Assembly: GCA_964626625.1 (NCBI GenBank)
Contig: CAZVFV010000025.1
Location: 1 to 10,121, forward strand
DNA: 10,121 nucleotides
Direction: 5' to 3'
Origin: CAYZPE01 sp964626625
GTDB lineage: Bacteria; Patescibacteriota; Minisyncoccia; Phycocordibacterales; CAYZPE01
Of this stretch, positions 1 to 6,138 are shown one piece after another. The position numbers and the translations under genes were made by a program. The notes under the pieces were generated by a model that saw only the letters and a list, made by a program, of their open reading frames with translations, was not told the DNA's origin and made no database searches. Position 1 is the first letter of the stretch. Each line of letters opens with the position of its first letter.

Positions 1-159
1 AAACGCGAGATGTGTTTTCATAAGATTCGAGCTGATCAGAAGCTCGAAGATGTTCAAGCTGATGTGCGTCGAATTTTTAATCGGTACGATCCTGTTGCTA
101 GTGTACGCCGTGAATGTGAGCTCAATGCTGTTCAGCCTGAGAGAGGCTGTGGTTGTTGA
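1..159 (+). CDS. C-terminal end of an unknown small protein (partial)
   Basis: An open frame enters from the left edge and stops at TGA 157-159. It gives about 52 residues, ending in a Cys-rich tail (GCGC). The codons show strong coding periodicity (many GAT, GCT, GTT, CGT). The stop lies 25 bases before a good terminator, so this frame fits the transcript end. An ATG at position 10 could be the true start of a 49-residue protein; otherwise the gene continues outside the window. The peptide is charged (segment ADQKLEDVQADVRRIF) and probably helical. Base composition is clearly richer in G and C than the neighbours and resembles the lipoprotein gene at 9589. I recognise no family. The overlapping frame starting at 50 would encode a membrane-like segment, but it runs through the terminator, so I prefer this frame. 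Confidence 0.5.
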   Translation, partial: KREMCFHKIRADQKLEDVQADVRRIFNRYDPVASVRRECELNAVQPERGCGC

Positions 160-183
160 TGAGAGGTCTAAGAGAAAAAACAC

Positions 184-212
184 AAAGCGCTTCCGTAAGG
201 AAGCGCTTTTTT
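184..212 (+). terminator. Intrinsic terminator
   Basis: An 11-bp perfect stem (AAAGCGCTTCC, 184-194) with a GTAA loop pairs with 199-209 and is followed by T residues to 212. It ends the small gene at 1-159. The 17 bases ending in its left arm (172-188) recur exactly before the terminator of the lipoprotein gene (9879-9895). Confidence 0.9.
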
Positions 213-320
213 CTTTTATAAAACAGAGAGGTGGGGACCTTAAAATAGTATTGATCCCGTTAGAAGTTGCGATTGTTCTCTGAGAGAAAAATACGGGTTT
301 GTGATAGTAATAACTCGGGT

Positions 321-443
321 AAAGTTTTGCTTCGTCCTATCCTCGCTGCAATAGACGAGGTATTAGGCGAAGCAACAGGGAAAACTTTGTTAGAGGAGTA
401 TTGGCCCCGCCGACTCTTTTTGTATTCTCCGCAATCGCAATAA
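321..443. repeat. Dispersed intergenic repeat, copy 1 (internally deleted)
   Basis: First of three related elements in this window. The left part is a long imperfect palindrome: AAAGTTTT (321-328) pairs with AAAACTTT, GCTTCG pairs with CGAAGC, CCTA with TAGG, and CCTCG with CGAGG. The motif AACAGGG is unpaired on the right arm. The right part matches copies 2 and 3 but lacks 36 bases present in them between the two GTA triplets, exactly 12 codons. Two frames stay open across it. One (267-443, possible TTG start) reads as an amphipathic peptide containing GEATGKTLLEEYW. The other (frame of 362-469) contains RRSNRENFVRGV, as in copies 2 and 3, but has no ATG. Coding or RNA function is unresolved. 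Confidence 0.85.
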
Positions 444-495
444 GAAGCCTTAGAGTTGCTTTAATTTAAAGAAGCGCTATCTACTTCTAAAGGGA

Positions 496-524
496 TTGAC
501 ATACACTACTAAAGATGATATTAT
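496..524 (+). promoter_or_regulatory. Sigma70-type promoter of the truB operon
   Basis: TTGACA at 496-501 and TATTAT at 519-524 are separated by 17 bases, close to the vegetative consensus. Predicted transcription start is near 531, about 16 bases before the first ATG (547). The leader is therefore very short and holds no Shine-Dalgarno sequence. It would drive the four-gene operon ending at 4611. Confidence 0.8.
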
Positions 525-546
525 ATGCTATATTTTTAGTATAGAC

Positions 547-945
547 ATGGACAGTCATAAAAAGGCAAAAAATAATACAAATCATAAATTTCCCAAACTT
601 CAAAGGGAAGTTGATTCTATCCTAGAGACTTTTGACTCTATTGAGCTTAGTATTGATGGAGAAGTCTATGATGAAAAAATGGAAATTAACCATATGGATG
701 TTGATGATGTTATTGCTGGTAGATCAGAAAAACATACCCCAAGAACTCGTCATAGTATTGTAGAAAAAGCTCGAAAAGATCAAAAAAAACAAGATCTTAA
801 AACAGAAGAAGATAGAATACATTCTATTTCTGTTAAACGTATCAATACTGAATACGCTCACCCAAATGGAATACACATACCTCAAAAGAGTCGAGAACGC
901 TTATTTAAAACCCTTGCATCTGTTTTTAAGCATCTTAAATTTTAG
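547..945 (+). CDS. Unknown charged protein, first gene of the truB operon
   Basis: Encodes 132 residues, rich in Lys, Arg, Asp and Glu, with no membrane segment or signal peptide, so probably cytoplasmic. The start is placed at ATG 547. The longer frame opening with TTG at 496 begins inside the -35 box of the promoter and cannot be in the transcript. Residues about 18-60 contain many acidic and hydrophobic residues (LETFDSIELSIDGEVYDEKM). A strongly basic stretch follows (about 70-95, HSIVEKARKDQKKQDLK), then a tail ending FKTLASVFKHLKF that looks like an amphipathic helix. No family is recognised. It lies 23 bases upstream of truB and is almost certainly co-transcribed with it. In many bacteria truB follows rbfA, but I see no convincing KH-fold signature, so I do not assign that. 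Confidence 0.8.
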   Translation: MDSHKKAKNNTNHKFPKLQREVDSILETFDSIELSIDGEVYDEKMEINHMDVDDVIAGRSEKHTPRTRHSIVEKARKDQKKQDLKTEEDRIHSISVKRINTEYAHPNGIHIPQKSRERLFKTLASVFKHLKF

Positions 946-968
946 TTTTGTAGATTCGGTTCATATCT

Positions 969-1646
969 ATGAAAAAACATCATACAGAAAAAAACATACC
1001 TTCAGAAACTAAAGAAGGTATTATTCTTGTCGATAAGCCAAAAGGCATTACGTCTTTTGATGTAATACGAAAACTCCGACAAAAACTTGGTGTATACAAA
1101 ATGGGACATGCGGGAACTTTAGACCCTCTTGCTACAGGTCTTATGATTGTTGCTTTAGGAAGTTCGACTAAAAAACTTACAGAGTATCTTAAGTTGCCTA
1201 AAACATATGAAGCTGAAATTCTCTTAGGTACATCAACAGACTCCGGTGATATAACCGGCAAGGTGCTTAGGGATCAATCTGTCGAAGTGACTCTTCTTGA
1301 GGCTCAAAACGCTATACAGGGCTTACGAGGCACACTAAAGCTTCCTGTCCCAATGTATTCAGCGATTAAGGTTCAGGGTGTGCGTTTATACACAAAAGCA
1401 CGAAAAGGGGAGGTTTTTGAAACTCCTATAAAGGAAATGGAAGTACATAAAGCAGATCTTAATGAATATTATAAAGAAAATGGCAAAGTAGTACTCCATG
1501 TGGTTTTTGATGTTGGAAGCGGTACTTATATACGCTCTCTCGCTGAAGAAGTAGGTCGTCGTCTTAATGTTCCGGCGACAATTCAGGTCCTTCGAAGAAC
1601 TCGAATTGGAGATTTTTCTTTAGAACAGGAACACATAACTTTGTAG
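969..1646 (+). CDS. truB: tRNA pseudouridine-55 synthase TruB
   Basis: Converts uridine 55 in the T-loop of tRNAs to pseudouridine. The 225-residue protein carries the family signatures in order: the KPKGITSFDVIRKLR region (23-37), the catalytic motif GHAGTLDPLATG with Asp52 as nucleophile, then TKKLTEYLKLPKTYEAEILLG and TDSGDITG near 90, and GSGTYIRSLAEEVGR towards the C-terminus. It is shorter than the E. coli enzyme (about 314 residues) and ends soon after the catalytic domain, with no room for a normal PUA domain; short forms like this are expected in reduced genomes. The start ATG at 969 has no clear ribosome binding site. It follows the unknown gene by 23 bases and precedes the FecR-domain gene by 22, so all are likely on one mRNA. 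Identification is very secure. Confidence 0.97.
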   Translation: MKKHHTEKNIPSETKEGIILVDKPKGITSFDVIRKLRQKLGVYKMGHAGTLDPLATGLMIVALGSSTKKLTEYLKLPKTYEAEILLGTSTDSGDITGKVLRDQSVEVTLLEAQNAIQGLRGTLKLPVPMYSAIKVQGVRLYTKARKGEVFETPIKEMEVHKADLNEYYKENGKVVLHVVFDVGSGTYIRSLAEEVGRRLNVPATIQVLRRTRIGDFSLEQEHITL

Positions 1647-1668
1647 CGCTTTATGATAAGGTAGACAT

Positions 1669-2721
1669 ATGCGAAAAGTCTATATCATTCTTATTTTAAT
1701 ACTTCTCGGAGGACTATTTTTTGCATATGCAGGTAGTAAAAAAGATCAGTCTGTTACAAGTAAGGTAACTGCTCTTGAACTCGGCGTTTCCATTGTTAGA
1801 GAAGGAAAGGAAAAAATTGTTTTAGATACCAATAATGCATCTCTTGGGGATGTGGTTAAAACAAATGAAACAGGAATCGCTCTTGTTGAGGGCAATCATA
1901 GTACATATCTTGAACCACTGAGTTCTCTCGTTATTAAGGAAAATTCTAGTTCAGGAAATATTTTTGCTCTTGAGTCTGGAAAGTTGTGGGCACGTACAAG
2001 AAAAGTACTTGAAAAGGGTGAGTTTTATGAAATTGAAACAAATAATGCTCGTGCTGCTGTGAGAGGTACTTCTTTTGGAGTTCTACTTTCTGGTGGTTCA
2101 ACAATAATTTTCGTGACTGAAGGTGAGGTTGAGGTAGTAAAGAAAGATAGTGAGGGAAACATACTCTCCAACACAAGTATTATTTTAAAATCTGGAGAAA
2201 AAGCTGTTGTTACAGATGATGGTATTACAAAAGGTCCTATTGGATCAGAAGATACAGATATATGGTTTTTAAAACATAATCCAGAGTGGAAGACAAAACA
2301 AGAAGAAGTAAAAAAAGTAGAAGTTCCGAAAATAGTTCCAACTTCTTCAGAAGTTAAGGATGTTTCAAGTGTGGAACCAAAGGTAGTTCCACAAGAACAG
2401 CCTCCTAAGTTTGAAGAACCAATCTCACTACTTTCTCTCCAGTCTGTGGTTCCAGAAGAAGTACCTTTTACTCAGAATAGTTTTTTAATAACTTTAAATG
2501 GTAAGGGTTTCTTAAAAGCTCGGGCGGTTGTTGTCGGTAAGGTTTCCATACCTCAGTTTGCTATTTTAAGTGATTCAAAAATTCAGTTTGATATAACACA
2601 AAATGATATCCCGCCAGGCCTGTATGATGTTTCTGTGGTTAATATTTCAAATGTGATTACGATAAAATCTCAATCTTTACGTATACTTGATCAACCAGTA
2701 GATACTGGAAAGCTTCGCTAA
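1669..2721 (+). CDS. Secreted FecR-domain protein with a C-terminal IPT/TIG-like domain
   Basis: 350 residues. An N-terminal hydrophobic segment (about 4-21, IILILILLGGLFFAYAG) is a signal peptide or membrane anchor, so the rest is outside the cytoplasm. Residues about 45-165 match the FecR fold: repeated beta strands with LEPLSSLVI, ESGKLWARTR, TNNARAAVRGTSFGV and FVTEGEVEVV. A Lys/Val/Pro-rich linker (about 205-250) follows. The last part (about 262-345) has the pattern of an IPT/TIG immunoglobulin-like domain (FLITLNGKGFLKA, then GLYDVSVVN). FecR proteins of iron-uptake systems relay signals to sigma factors, but stand-alone FecR domains are also found beside CHASE2-type cyclases. The next gene is such a cyclase, only 6 bases away. 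I infer it is a sensory or structural partner of that enzyme; the ligand is unknown. Confidence 0.85.
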   Translation: MRKVYIILILILLGGLFFAYAGSKKDQSVTSKVTALELGVSIVREGKEKIVLDTNNASLGDVVKTNETGIALVEGNHSTYLEPLSSLVIKENSSSGNIFALESGKLWARTRKVLEKGEFYEIETNNARAAVRGTSFGVLLSGGSTIIFVTEGEVEVVKKDSEGNILSNTSIILKSGEKAVVTDDGITKGPIGSEDTDIWFLKHNPEWKTKQEEVKKVEVPKIVPTSSEVKDVSSVEPKVVPQEQPPKFEEPISLLSLQSVVPEEVPFTQNSFLITLNGKGFLKARAVVVGKVSIPQFAILSDSKIQFDITQNDIPPGLYDVSVVNISNVITIKSQSLRILDQPVDTGKLR

Positions 2722-2727
2722 TTTTTT

Positions 2728-4611
2728 ATGAAACAAAGGGTTATAACATCATGTATTCTTATTATGTTGGTTGTAATGCTTGTTGGTATAGCATACAGTT
2801 TTTCTTTTTTTGATACATTTCAGGAGAAGATTATTGATAGATTTTTTGTTAAAGAAATACCTGTAGGTAATATAGTACTTATTGCTATTGATGATCGAAG
2901 TATTAATGAGCTTGGTCAATGGCCATGGCCACGAGCATTATTTGTTGGGGCGATACAAAAATTACAAAATACTAAAGTTATTGGTTTTGATATAAATTTT
3001 TCTGAGCCTTCTAGGATAGGTCCTTTTGATGATGAATCTTTTACACAAGCTATTGATATTTCAAAAGTTCCCATTGTTATGCCGGTTGAAATCAACAAGA
3101 GAGGATTTGTCTCAGTTCAACCGACTGATTTTATACGACCTCATGTGAAGCTTGGTATTGTAAATATTTCAAGTGACACAGATGGAGTTTTGAGGTTCAT
3201 GAAGTCAGGAACTACTACACCACTTTTTTCTGAAATTCTTTCTGGAAAAAGCACGGAAGGTAAAAAAGTCCGTATTAATTACAGAGGTCCAGAGAAAACA
3301 TTCTTAACAATTCCATTTATAGATTTAGTAGAGGGTCGTATACCAGAGCGGATAACAGAAGGCGCCCATGTTCTTATTGGTGCAACAGCCCCGAATTTAC
3401 ATGATTTTGTTCAGACTCCATTTGGTAGGTTACCTGGGGTTGAGTTTCATGCAAATGCTATAGATACACTAGGGAGCGGGAAATTTTTTAAGGAAACATC
3501 TGGTTTTGTTTCTCTTGTTTTGATACTACTTGTGGCTGGTCTTGCCCTTCTTTCGGTGCTTCTACTAAAACACCTTACAACGATTCTTGTTGTTTCAGCG
3601 ATAGATTTAATTTTAATTTTTATTACAAGTCTTGTTTTATTTTCCTATAAAATAATCATTCCTGTTTTGTATCTTGAGCTTACCTTCATACTTTCTTTCG
3701 TTGTTCTGATTGTGTTTCAGTACGTATTTGAATCAAAAGAGAAGCGTTTTATTAGAGAAGCTTTTCAGTATTATTTAACACCTGATGTGATAGAAGAGCT
3801 TATAAAGAATCCTGACAAAATTGCTTTAGGAGGTGAGAAAAGAAATATGACAATCCTCTTTTCTGATATAAGAGGATTTACAACAATATCTGAAAAATTG
3901 TCTGCAGAAGAGTTAACGTCACTTCTTAATGAATATCTAACAGCGATGACTGACATTGTTATGGATGAAGGAGGTGTGGTTGATAAGTATATTGGAGATG
4001 CAGTTATGGCTTTTTGGGGAGCACCTCTTGTGAATAATAAACATGCAATTGACGCTTGTGTTTCTTCGGTCAAAATGGTTAAAACTTTGAGTAAACTAAA
4101 TGAAGATTGGGCTAAGTGTGCCTTACCTCGAATTGATATTGGTATTGGGCTTAATACCGGAGATGTTGTCGTGGGAAATATGGGGTCACGCTCGAGGTTT
4201 AACTATACCGTTATGGGTGATGAAGTGAATCTGGCCTCGCGTTTAGAAGGGCTTACAAAATACTATGGGGTAGCATGTCTAGTTTCTGAAGAGGTCTATA
4301 CACAAGCTCAAAGTGATACGAATCTTCTTTTTAGAAAGCTTGATGTTGTATTAGTGAAGGGTAAAAAAGAACCAAAAACAATTTATGAACTAGTTGCTGA
4401 TGCGTCTATTTTAGATATTCGAGAAGATTTTGAAAAAGCACGGATGCTGTATGTGGAAGGTAAGTGGGGTGAAGCTCTTCGTGTTTTTGAAAAAATCCTT
4501 GATAAAAAAGCTCAGGATGGTCCTACAAAAATGTATATAGAAAGATGTAAGGTGTTTCTTAAAGATCCACCCACTGACTGGAAAGGGGTATATGAGTTTA
4601 AAGATAAATAA
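2728..4611 (+). CDS. CHASE2-domain class III adenylate cyclase
   Basis: 627 residues; probably makes cAMP from ATP in response to an extracytoplasmic signal. Order: membrane segment (about 5-25), CHASE2 sensor domain (about 30-250, with the typical IAIDDRSINELGQWPWPR), three membrane segments (about 255-335), catalytic domain (about 370-560), and a TPR-like tail. Catalytic features are intact: metal-binding Asp380 in FSDIRGFT and Asp424 in YIGDAVMAFWGAP, the transition-state pair Asn501 and Arg505 in NLASR, and adenine-selecting Lys420. The second purine-selecting position is Thr494 (YTVMGDE), as in class IIIb cyclases, so ATP rather than GTP is likely. The tail (about 565-627) has an EGKWGEALRVFEKIL repeat and a PPTDW motif seen after many CHASE2 cyclases. 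The start has no Shine-Dalgarno. No cAMP receptor is visible in the window. Confidence 0.95.
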   Translation: MKQRVITSCILIMLVVMLVGIAYSFSFFDTFQEKIIDRFFVKEIPVGNIVLIAIDDRSINELGQWPWPRALFVGAIQKLQNTKVIGFDINFSEPSRIGPFDDESFTQAIDISKVPIVMPVEINKRGFVSVQPTDFIRPHVKLGIVNISSDTDGVLRFMKSGTTTPLFSEILSGKSTEGKKVRINYRGPEKTFLTIPFIDLVEGRIPERITEGAHVLIGATAPNLHDFVQTPFGRLPGVEFHANAIDTLGSGKFFKETSGFVSLVLILLVAGLALLSVLLLKHLTTILVVSAIDLILIFITSLVLFSYKIIIPVLYLELTFILSFVVLIVFQYVFESKEKRFIREAFQYYLTPDVIEELIKNPDKIALGGEKRNMTILFSDIRGFTTISEKLSAEELTSLLNEYLTAMTDIVMDEGGVVDKYIGDAVMAFWGAPLVNNKHAIDACVSSVKMVKTLSKLNEDWAKCALPRIDIGIGLNTGDVVVGNMGSRSRFNYTVMGDEVNLASRLEGLTKYYGVACLVSEEVYTQAQSDTNLLFRKLDVVLVKGKKEPKTIYELVADASILDIREDFEKARMLYVEGKWGEALRVFEKILDKKAQDGPTKMYIERCKVFLKDPPTDWKGVYEFKDK

Positions 4612-4765
4612 AGTCCTCATCCTATCATCACTCAGAGTAGACGGGGTATGAGGCGAAGCAACAGGGAAAATTTTGTTAGAGGAGTATCGGCTTTACTGAT
4701 TCTTTTTGTATGTGCGGATCGAACCCCGAATCAGAGCTTCGGAGTATTCTCCGCAATCGTAATAA
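4612..4765. repeat. Dispersed intergenic repeat, copy 2
   Basis: Begins directly after the cyclase stop. From GGCGAAGCAACAGGG to AATA it differs from copy 3 at only three positions over about 113 bases; the left palindromic part is more diverged. Left hairpin: CCTCAT with ATGAGG, plus CC with GG, around a loop; the outer AAAATTTT arm lacks its left partner here. Right hairpin: TGCGGA (4713-4718) with TCCGCA (4750-4755), enclosing a 7-bp stem CCCCGAA (4724-4730) with TTCGGAG (4738-4744) and a 7-base loop. On the plus strand that inner stem has one C-A mismatch, which becomes a U-G pair on the minus strand. No target-site duplication could be recognised. Confidence 0.88.
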
Positions 4766-4785
4766 ATACACGAAATAGTTTTTGA
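4648..4785 (+). CDS. Possible microprotein inside repeat copy 2
   Basis: An ATG-started frame of 45 codons ending in TGA. It reads MRRSNRENFVRGV, then a hydrophobic stretch SALLILFVC, then ADRTPNQSFGVFSAIV. Copy 3 encodes nearly the same peptide from an ATG at the same place. Copy 1 keeps the frame with 12 codons removed. Conservation of frame across copies suggests translation, but the near identity of the DNA itself could explain it. GGGG lies 2 bases before the ATG, too close for a good ribosome binding site. A second frame across the repeat (GEATGKILLEEY) is also conserved but has stops here. Treat as a hypothesis. Confidence 0.25.
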   Translation: MRRSNRENFVRGVSALLILFVCADRTPNQSFGVFSAIVINTRNSF

Positions 4786-4787
4786 TA

Positions 4788-4793
4788 TATAAT
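4788..4793 (+). promoter_or_regulatory. Possible -10 box for the DoxX-like gene
   Basis: A perfect TATAAT hexamer sits just downstream of repeat copy 2 and 55 bases before the preferred start codon. No good -35 box is found at the right distance, so this is tentative. Transcription from here would begin near 4800. Confidence 0.4.
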
Positions 4794-4847
4794 ATAAGAA
4801 TGCACAGTCCTCTGTTTTGCAAGATAGATAACGTGATCATTTCTTTT

Positions 4848-5264
4848 ATGAAAAGGTTGTTATTTCCTTTTTCAAGAATTGCTTTGTTCACAGTGTTTTT
4901 CTGGTTTGGAATTTTGAAACTATTTGATGCAAGTCCAGCCAATACTCTCGTATCTGATCTACTTGAAAAAACACTACCATTTATTACATTTGGTCATTTC
5001 ATAATTCTTCTTGGTGTATGGGAGATGCTTATTGGTCTCGCGTTTCTTATTCCTCGAATGGAACGTGTTGCTATCGTACTCCTTATTCCTCATATGATTA
5101 CAACATTTATCCCTTTAATTCTCTTGCCTCAAGTTACATGGCAATCTTTTTTTGTCCCAACATTAGAAGGGCAGTACATTATCAAAAATTTAGTGATTAT
5201 TGCACTTGCTATGGGTCTCGCTGCACATTTGAAACCATTTGAGCCAAAGCATAAAAACTGTTGA
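4848..5264 (+). CDS. DoxX-like small integral membrane protein
   Basis: 138 residues from ATG 4848, with four predicted membrane helices: about 8-27 (IALFTVFFWFGILKLF), 45-68 (ITFGHFIILLGVWEMLIGLAF), 74-97 and 112-132. The pattern FWFGILKLFDASPANTLVSDLL, with the later helix containing GVWEMLIGLAFLIP, is typical of the DoxX/YkgB-like superfamily. These are small membrane proteins, some linked to quinone or redox chemistry, most without a known function. An alternative start at ATG 4800 would add 16 residues but falls at the predicted transcription start. It is preceded by repeat copy 2, and its stop codon overlaps the -35 box of the next gene's promoter, so the two genes are tightly packed but separately promoted. 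The family call is moderately sure; the function is unknown. Confidence 0.75.
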   Translation: MKRLLFPFSRIALFTVFFWFGILKLFDASPANTLVSDLLEKTLPFITFGHFIILLGVWEMLIGLAFLIPRMERVAIVLLIPHMITTFIPLILLPQVTWQSFFVPTLEGQYIIKNLVIIALAMGLAAHLKPFEPKHKNC

Positions 5265-5288
5265 CATAATCTACAAAAAAGGTATAAT
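5261..5288 (+). promoter_or_regulatory. Consensus sigma70 promoter for the PPTase-like gene
   Basis: Perfect TTGACA (5261-5266) and perfect TATAAT (5283-5288), spacer 16 bases. The -35 box overlaps the stop codon of the DoxX-like gene. Predicted start of transcription is near 5295, giving a leader of about 44 bases to the ATG at 5339. Confidence 0.85.
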
Positions 5289-5301
5289 TGATATGTAATC
5301 A

Positions 5302-5325
5302 CTGTGTTCAAACACAGATTTTTTT
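5302..5325 (+). terminator. Terminator-like hairpin in the leader of the PPTase-like gene
   Basis: CTGTGT (5302-5307) pairs with ACACAG (5312-5317) around a TCAA loop, and a run of seven T follows (5319-5325). It lies between the promoter and the start codon, so it would act on the gene's own transcript within about 30 bases of its start, or on read-through from the DoxX-like gene. The stem is short, so termination would be partial. Confidence 0.5.
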
Positions 5326-5338
5326 GTTTCAAAAAACC

Positions 5339-6019
5339 ATGTCTTTTGTAGTCACCTTACCGCAAAAAAGAAATATTCAAAGGAGAGATGCGGTCCACTA
5401 TTTATCACCTCGAGAAATTGAGTTTTTTAAGGGTTTTTCAAACAAGGCGAGAGGGTATATGTGGTTTATGGAGCGTCTTGCTGTTAAAAAAGCTATACGA
5501 CTTTATTTTGAAAAAAAACGTCACGTAACCATACCGTGGAACACGATAGAGATTTCTCAAGATAATACCAGTACTCCATCTTACAAGATTCTTTCGGGTA
5601 GACATTTAAAATATGAAAGAGATACAAGTATTTCTTTCTCTCATGTGGGGAATATTGCAATTGGTGGAATTATAACTAAAAGCATAGATGGATCCCTAGG
5701 TGTTCATGTTGAAAAAATACGAAGGTTTAGACAGAGTTTTTTAAAAGCTTTTTTAACTAAAGAAGAGGTTGGTGAGGTAAAACGATATAAAAAACCTGAA
5801 AACAGAAATAAAACAGCAACTATGTTCTGGTCAATCAAGGAAGCATATCTCAAATATCGAATACCTAAAGTTCATCCGAAAGAAATAAAGATTGTACGTT
5901 TACGAAAAGATATGTATGAAGTGTATGAATGTATTAGTTCTAAGTGTGTACTTAAGGCGCAGGCAAAATCTTGGGTTCCACAAAAAGGATTTGTTGCTTC
6001 TGAGGTATATATTAAATAA
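5339..6019 (+). CDS. 4'-phosphopantetheinyl transferase-like protein
   Basis: 226 residues. The family moves the phosphopantetheine arm of coenzyme A to a serine on acyl or peptidyl carrier proteins. Signatures seen: an N-terminal Arg/Lys-rich helix (MERLAVKKAIRLYF, about 45), a SFSHVGNIAIGGI segment near 100 like the conserved S-H core, GVHVEKI (about 121-127), and FWSIKEAYLKY with Trp164, Lys167 and Glu168. The length suits the Sfp-type enzymes. The metal-binding motif normally reads G-(I/V)-D-(I/V)-E; here the Asp is His123, while Glu125 and Glu168 are kept. Activity is therefore plausible but may be altered. The start is ATG 5339, because the longer frame from TTG 5288 begins in the -10 box. 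No carrier protein or synthase gene is adjacent. Confidence 0.8.
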   Translation: MSFVVTLPQKRNIQRRDAVHYLSPREIEFFKGFSNKARGYMWFMERLAVKKAIRLYFEKKRHVTIPWNTIEISQDNTSTPSYKILSGRHLKYERDTSISFSHVGNIAIGGIITKSIDGSLGVHVEKIRRFRQSFLKAFLTKEEVGEVKRYKKPENRNKTATMFWSIKEAYLKYRIPKVHPKEIKIVRLRKDMYEVYECISSKCVLKAQAKSWVPQKGFVASEVYIK

Positions 6020-6092
6020 TCAAGTACTTATTTTTACTGACATAGTTTTGTGTCAATGTATAACTAATTTATTCACACAAAAATAAGTGCTG
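6020..6092. repeat. Nested inverted repeat after the PPTase-like gene
   Basis: A 13-base arm AGTACTTATTTTT (about 6025-6037) pairs with AAAAATAAGTGCT (about 6080-6092), with one T-G pair on the plus strand. Inside, TTTTGTGT pairs with ACACAAAA (8 bp), and TGACA can pair with TGTCA. The arms share A residues, so the inner and outer stems partly compete. It starts within a few bases of the PPTase stop. It may stabilise the mRNA end or be a regulator site; no T-run follows it directly. Confidence 0.55.
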
Positions 6093-6099
6093 GATAAAT

Positions 6100-6138
6100 A
6101 AGAAAAATCCCGGCTCATAAACGGGACTTTTCTTTTTT
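6100..6138 (+). terminator. Intrinsic terminator of the PPTase-like gene
   Basis: AAGAAAA (6100-6106) and TCCCG (6108-6112) pair with CGGGA (6122-6126) and TTTTCTT (6128-6134), with one A-C mismatch and a 9-base loop. A T-rich tail follows. The A-rich and T-rich arms would allow action on both strands. Confidence 0.7.

Noticed and set aside
50..283. 77-codon plus-strand frame with a membrane-like segment
   Set aside because: It runs straight through the strong terminator at 184-212 and overlaps the better coding frame ending at 159.
496..546. Longer start (TTG 496) for the first gene of the truB operon
   Set aside because: The TTG is part of the TTGACA -35 box, so it would lie upstream of transcription; ATG 547 fits better.
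3771..4073. Minus-strand frame inside the cyclase gene
   Set aside because: It is antisense to the conserved catalytic domain and has no start signals; a shadow of the real gene.
4713..4755. tRNA-like T-arm sequence on the minus strand of the repeat
   Set aside because: The expected acceptor, D-arm and anticodon arms cannot be built around it; the T stem itself does not pair.
5288..5338. Longer start (TTG 5288) for the PPTase-like gene
   Set aside because: It begins in the TATAAT -10 box and reads through the terminator-like hairpin; ATG 5339 is preferred.
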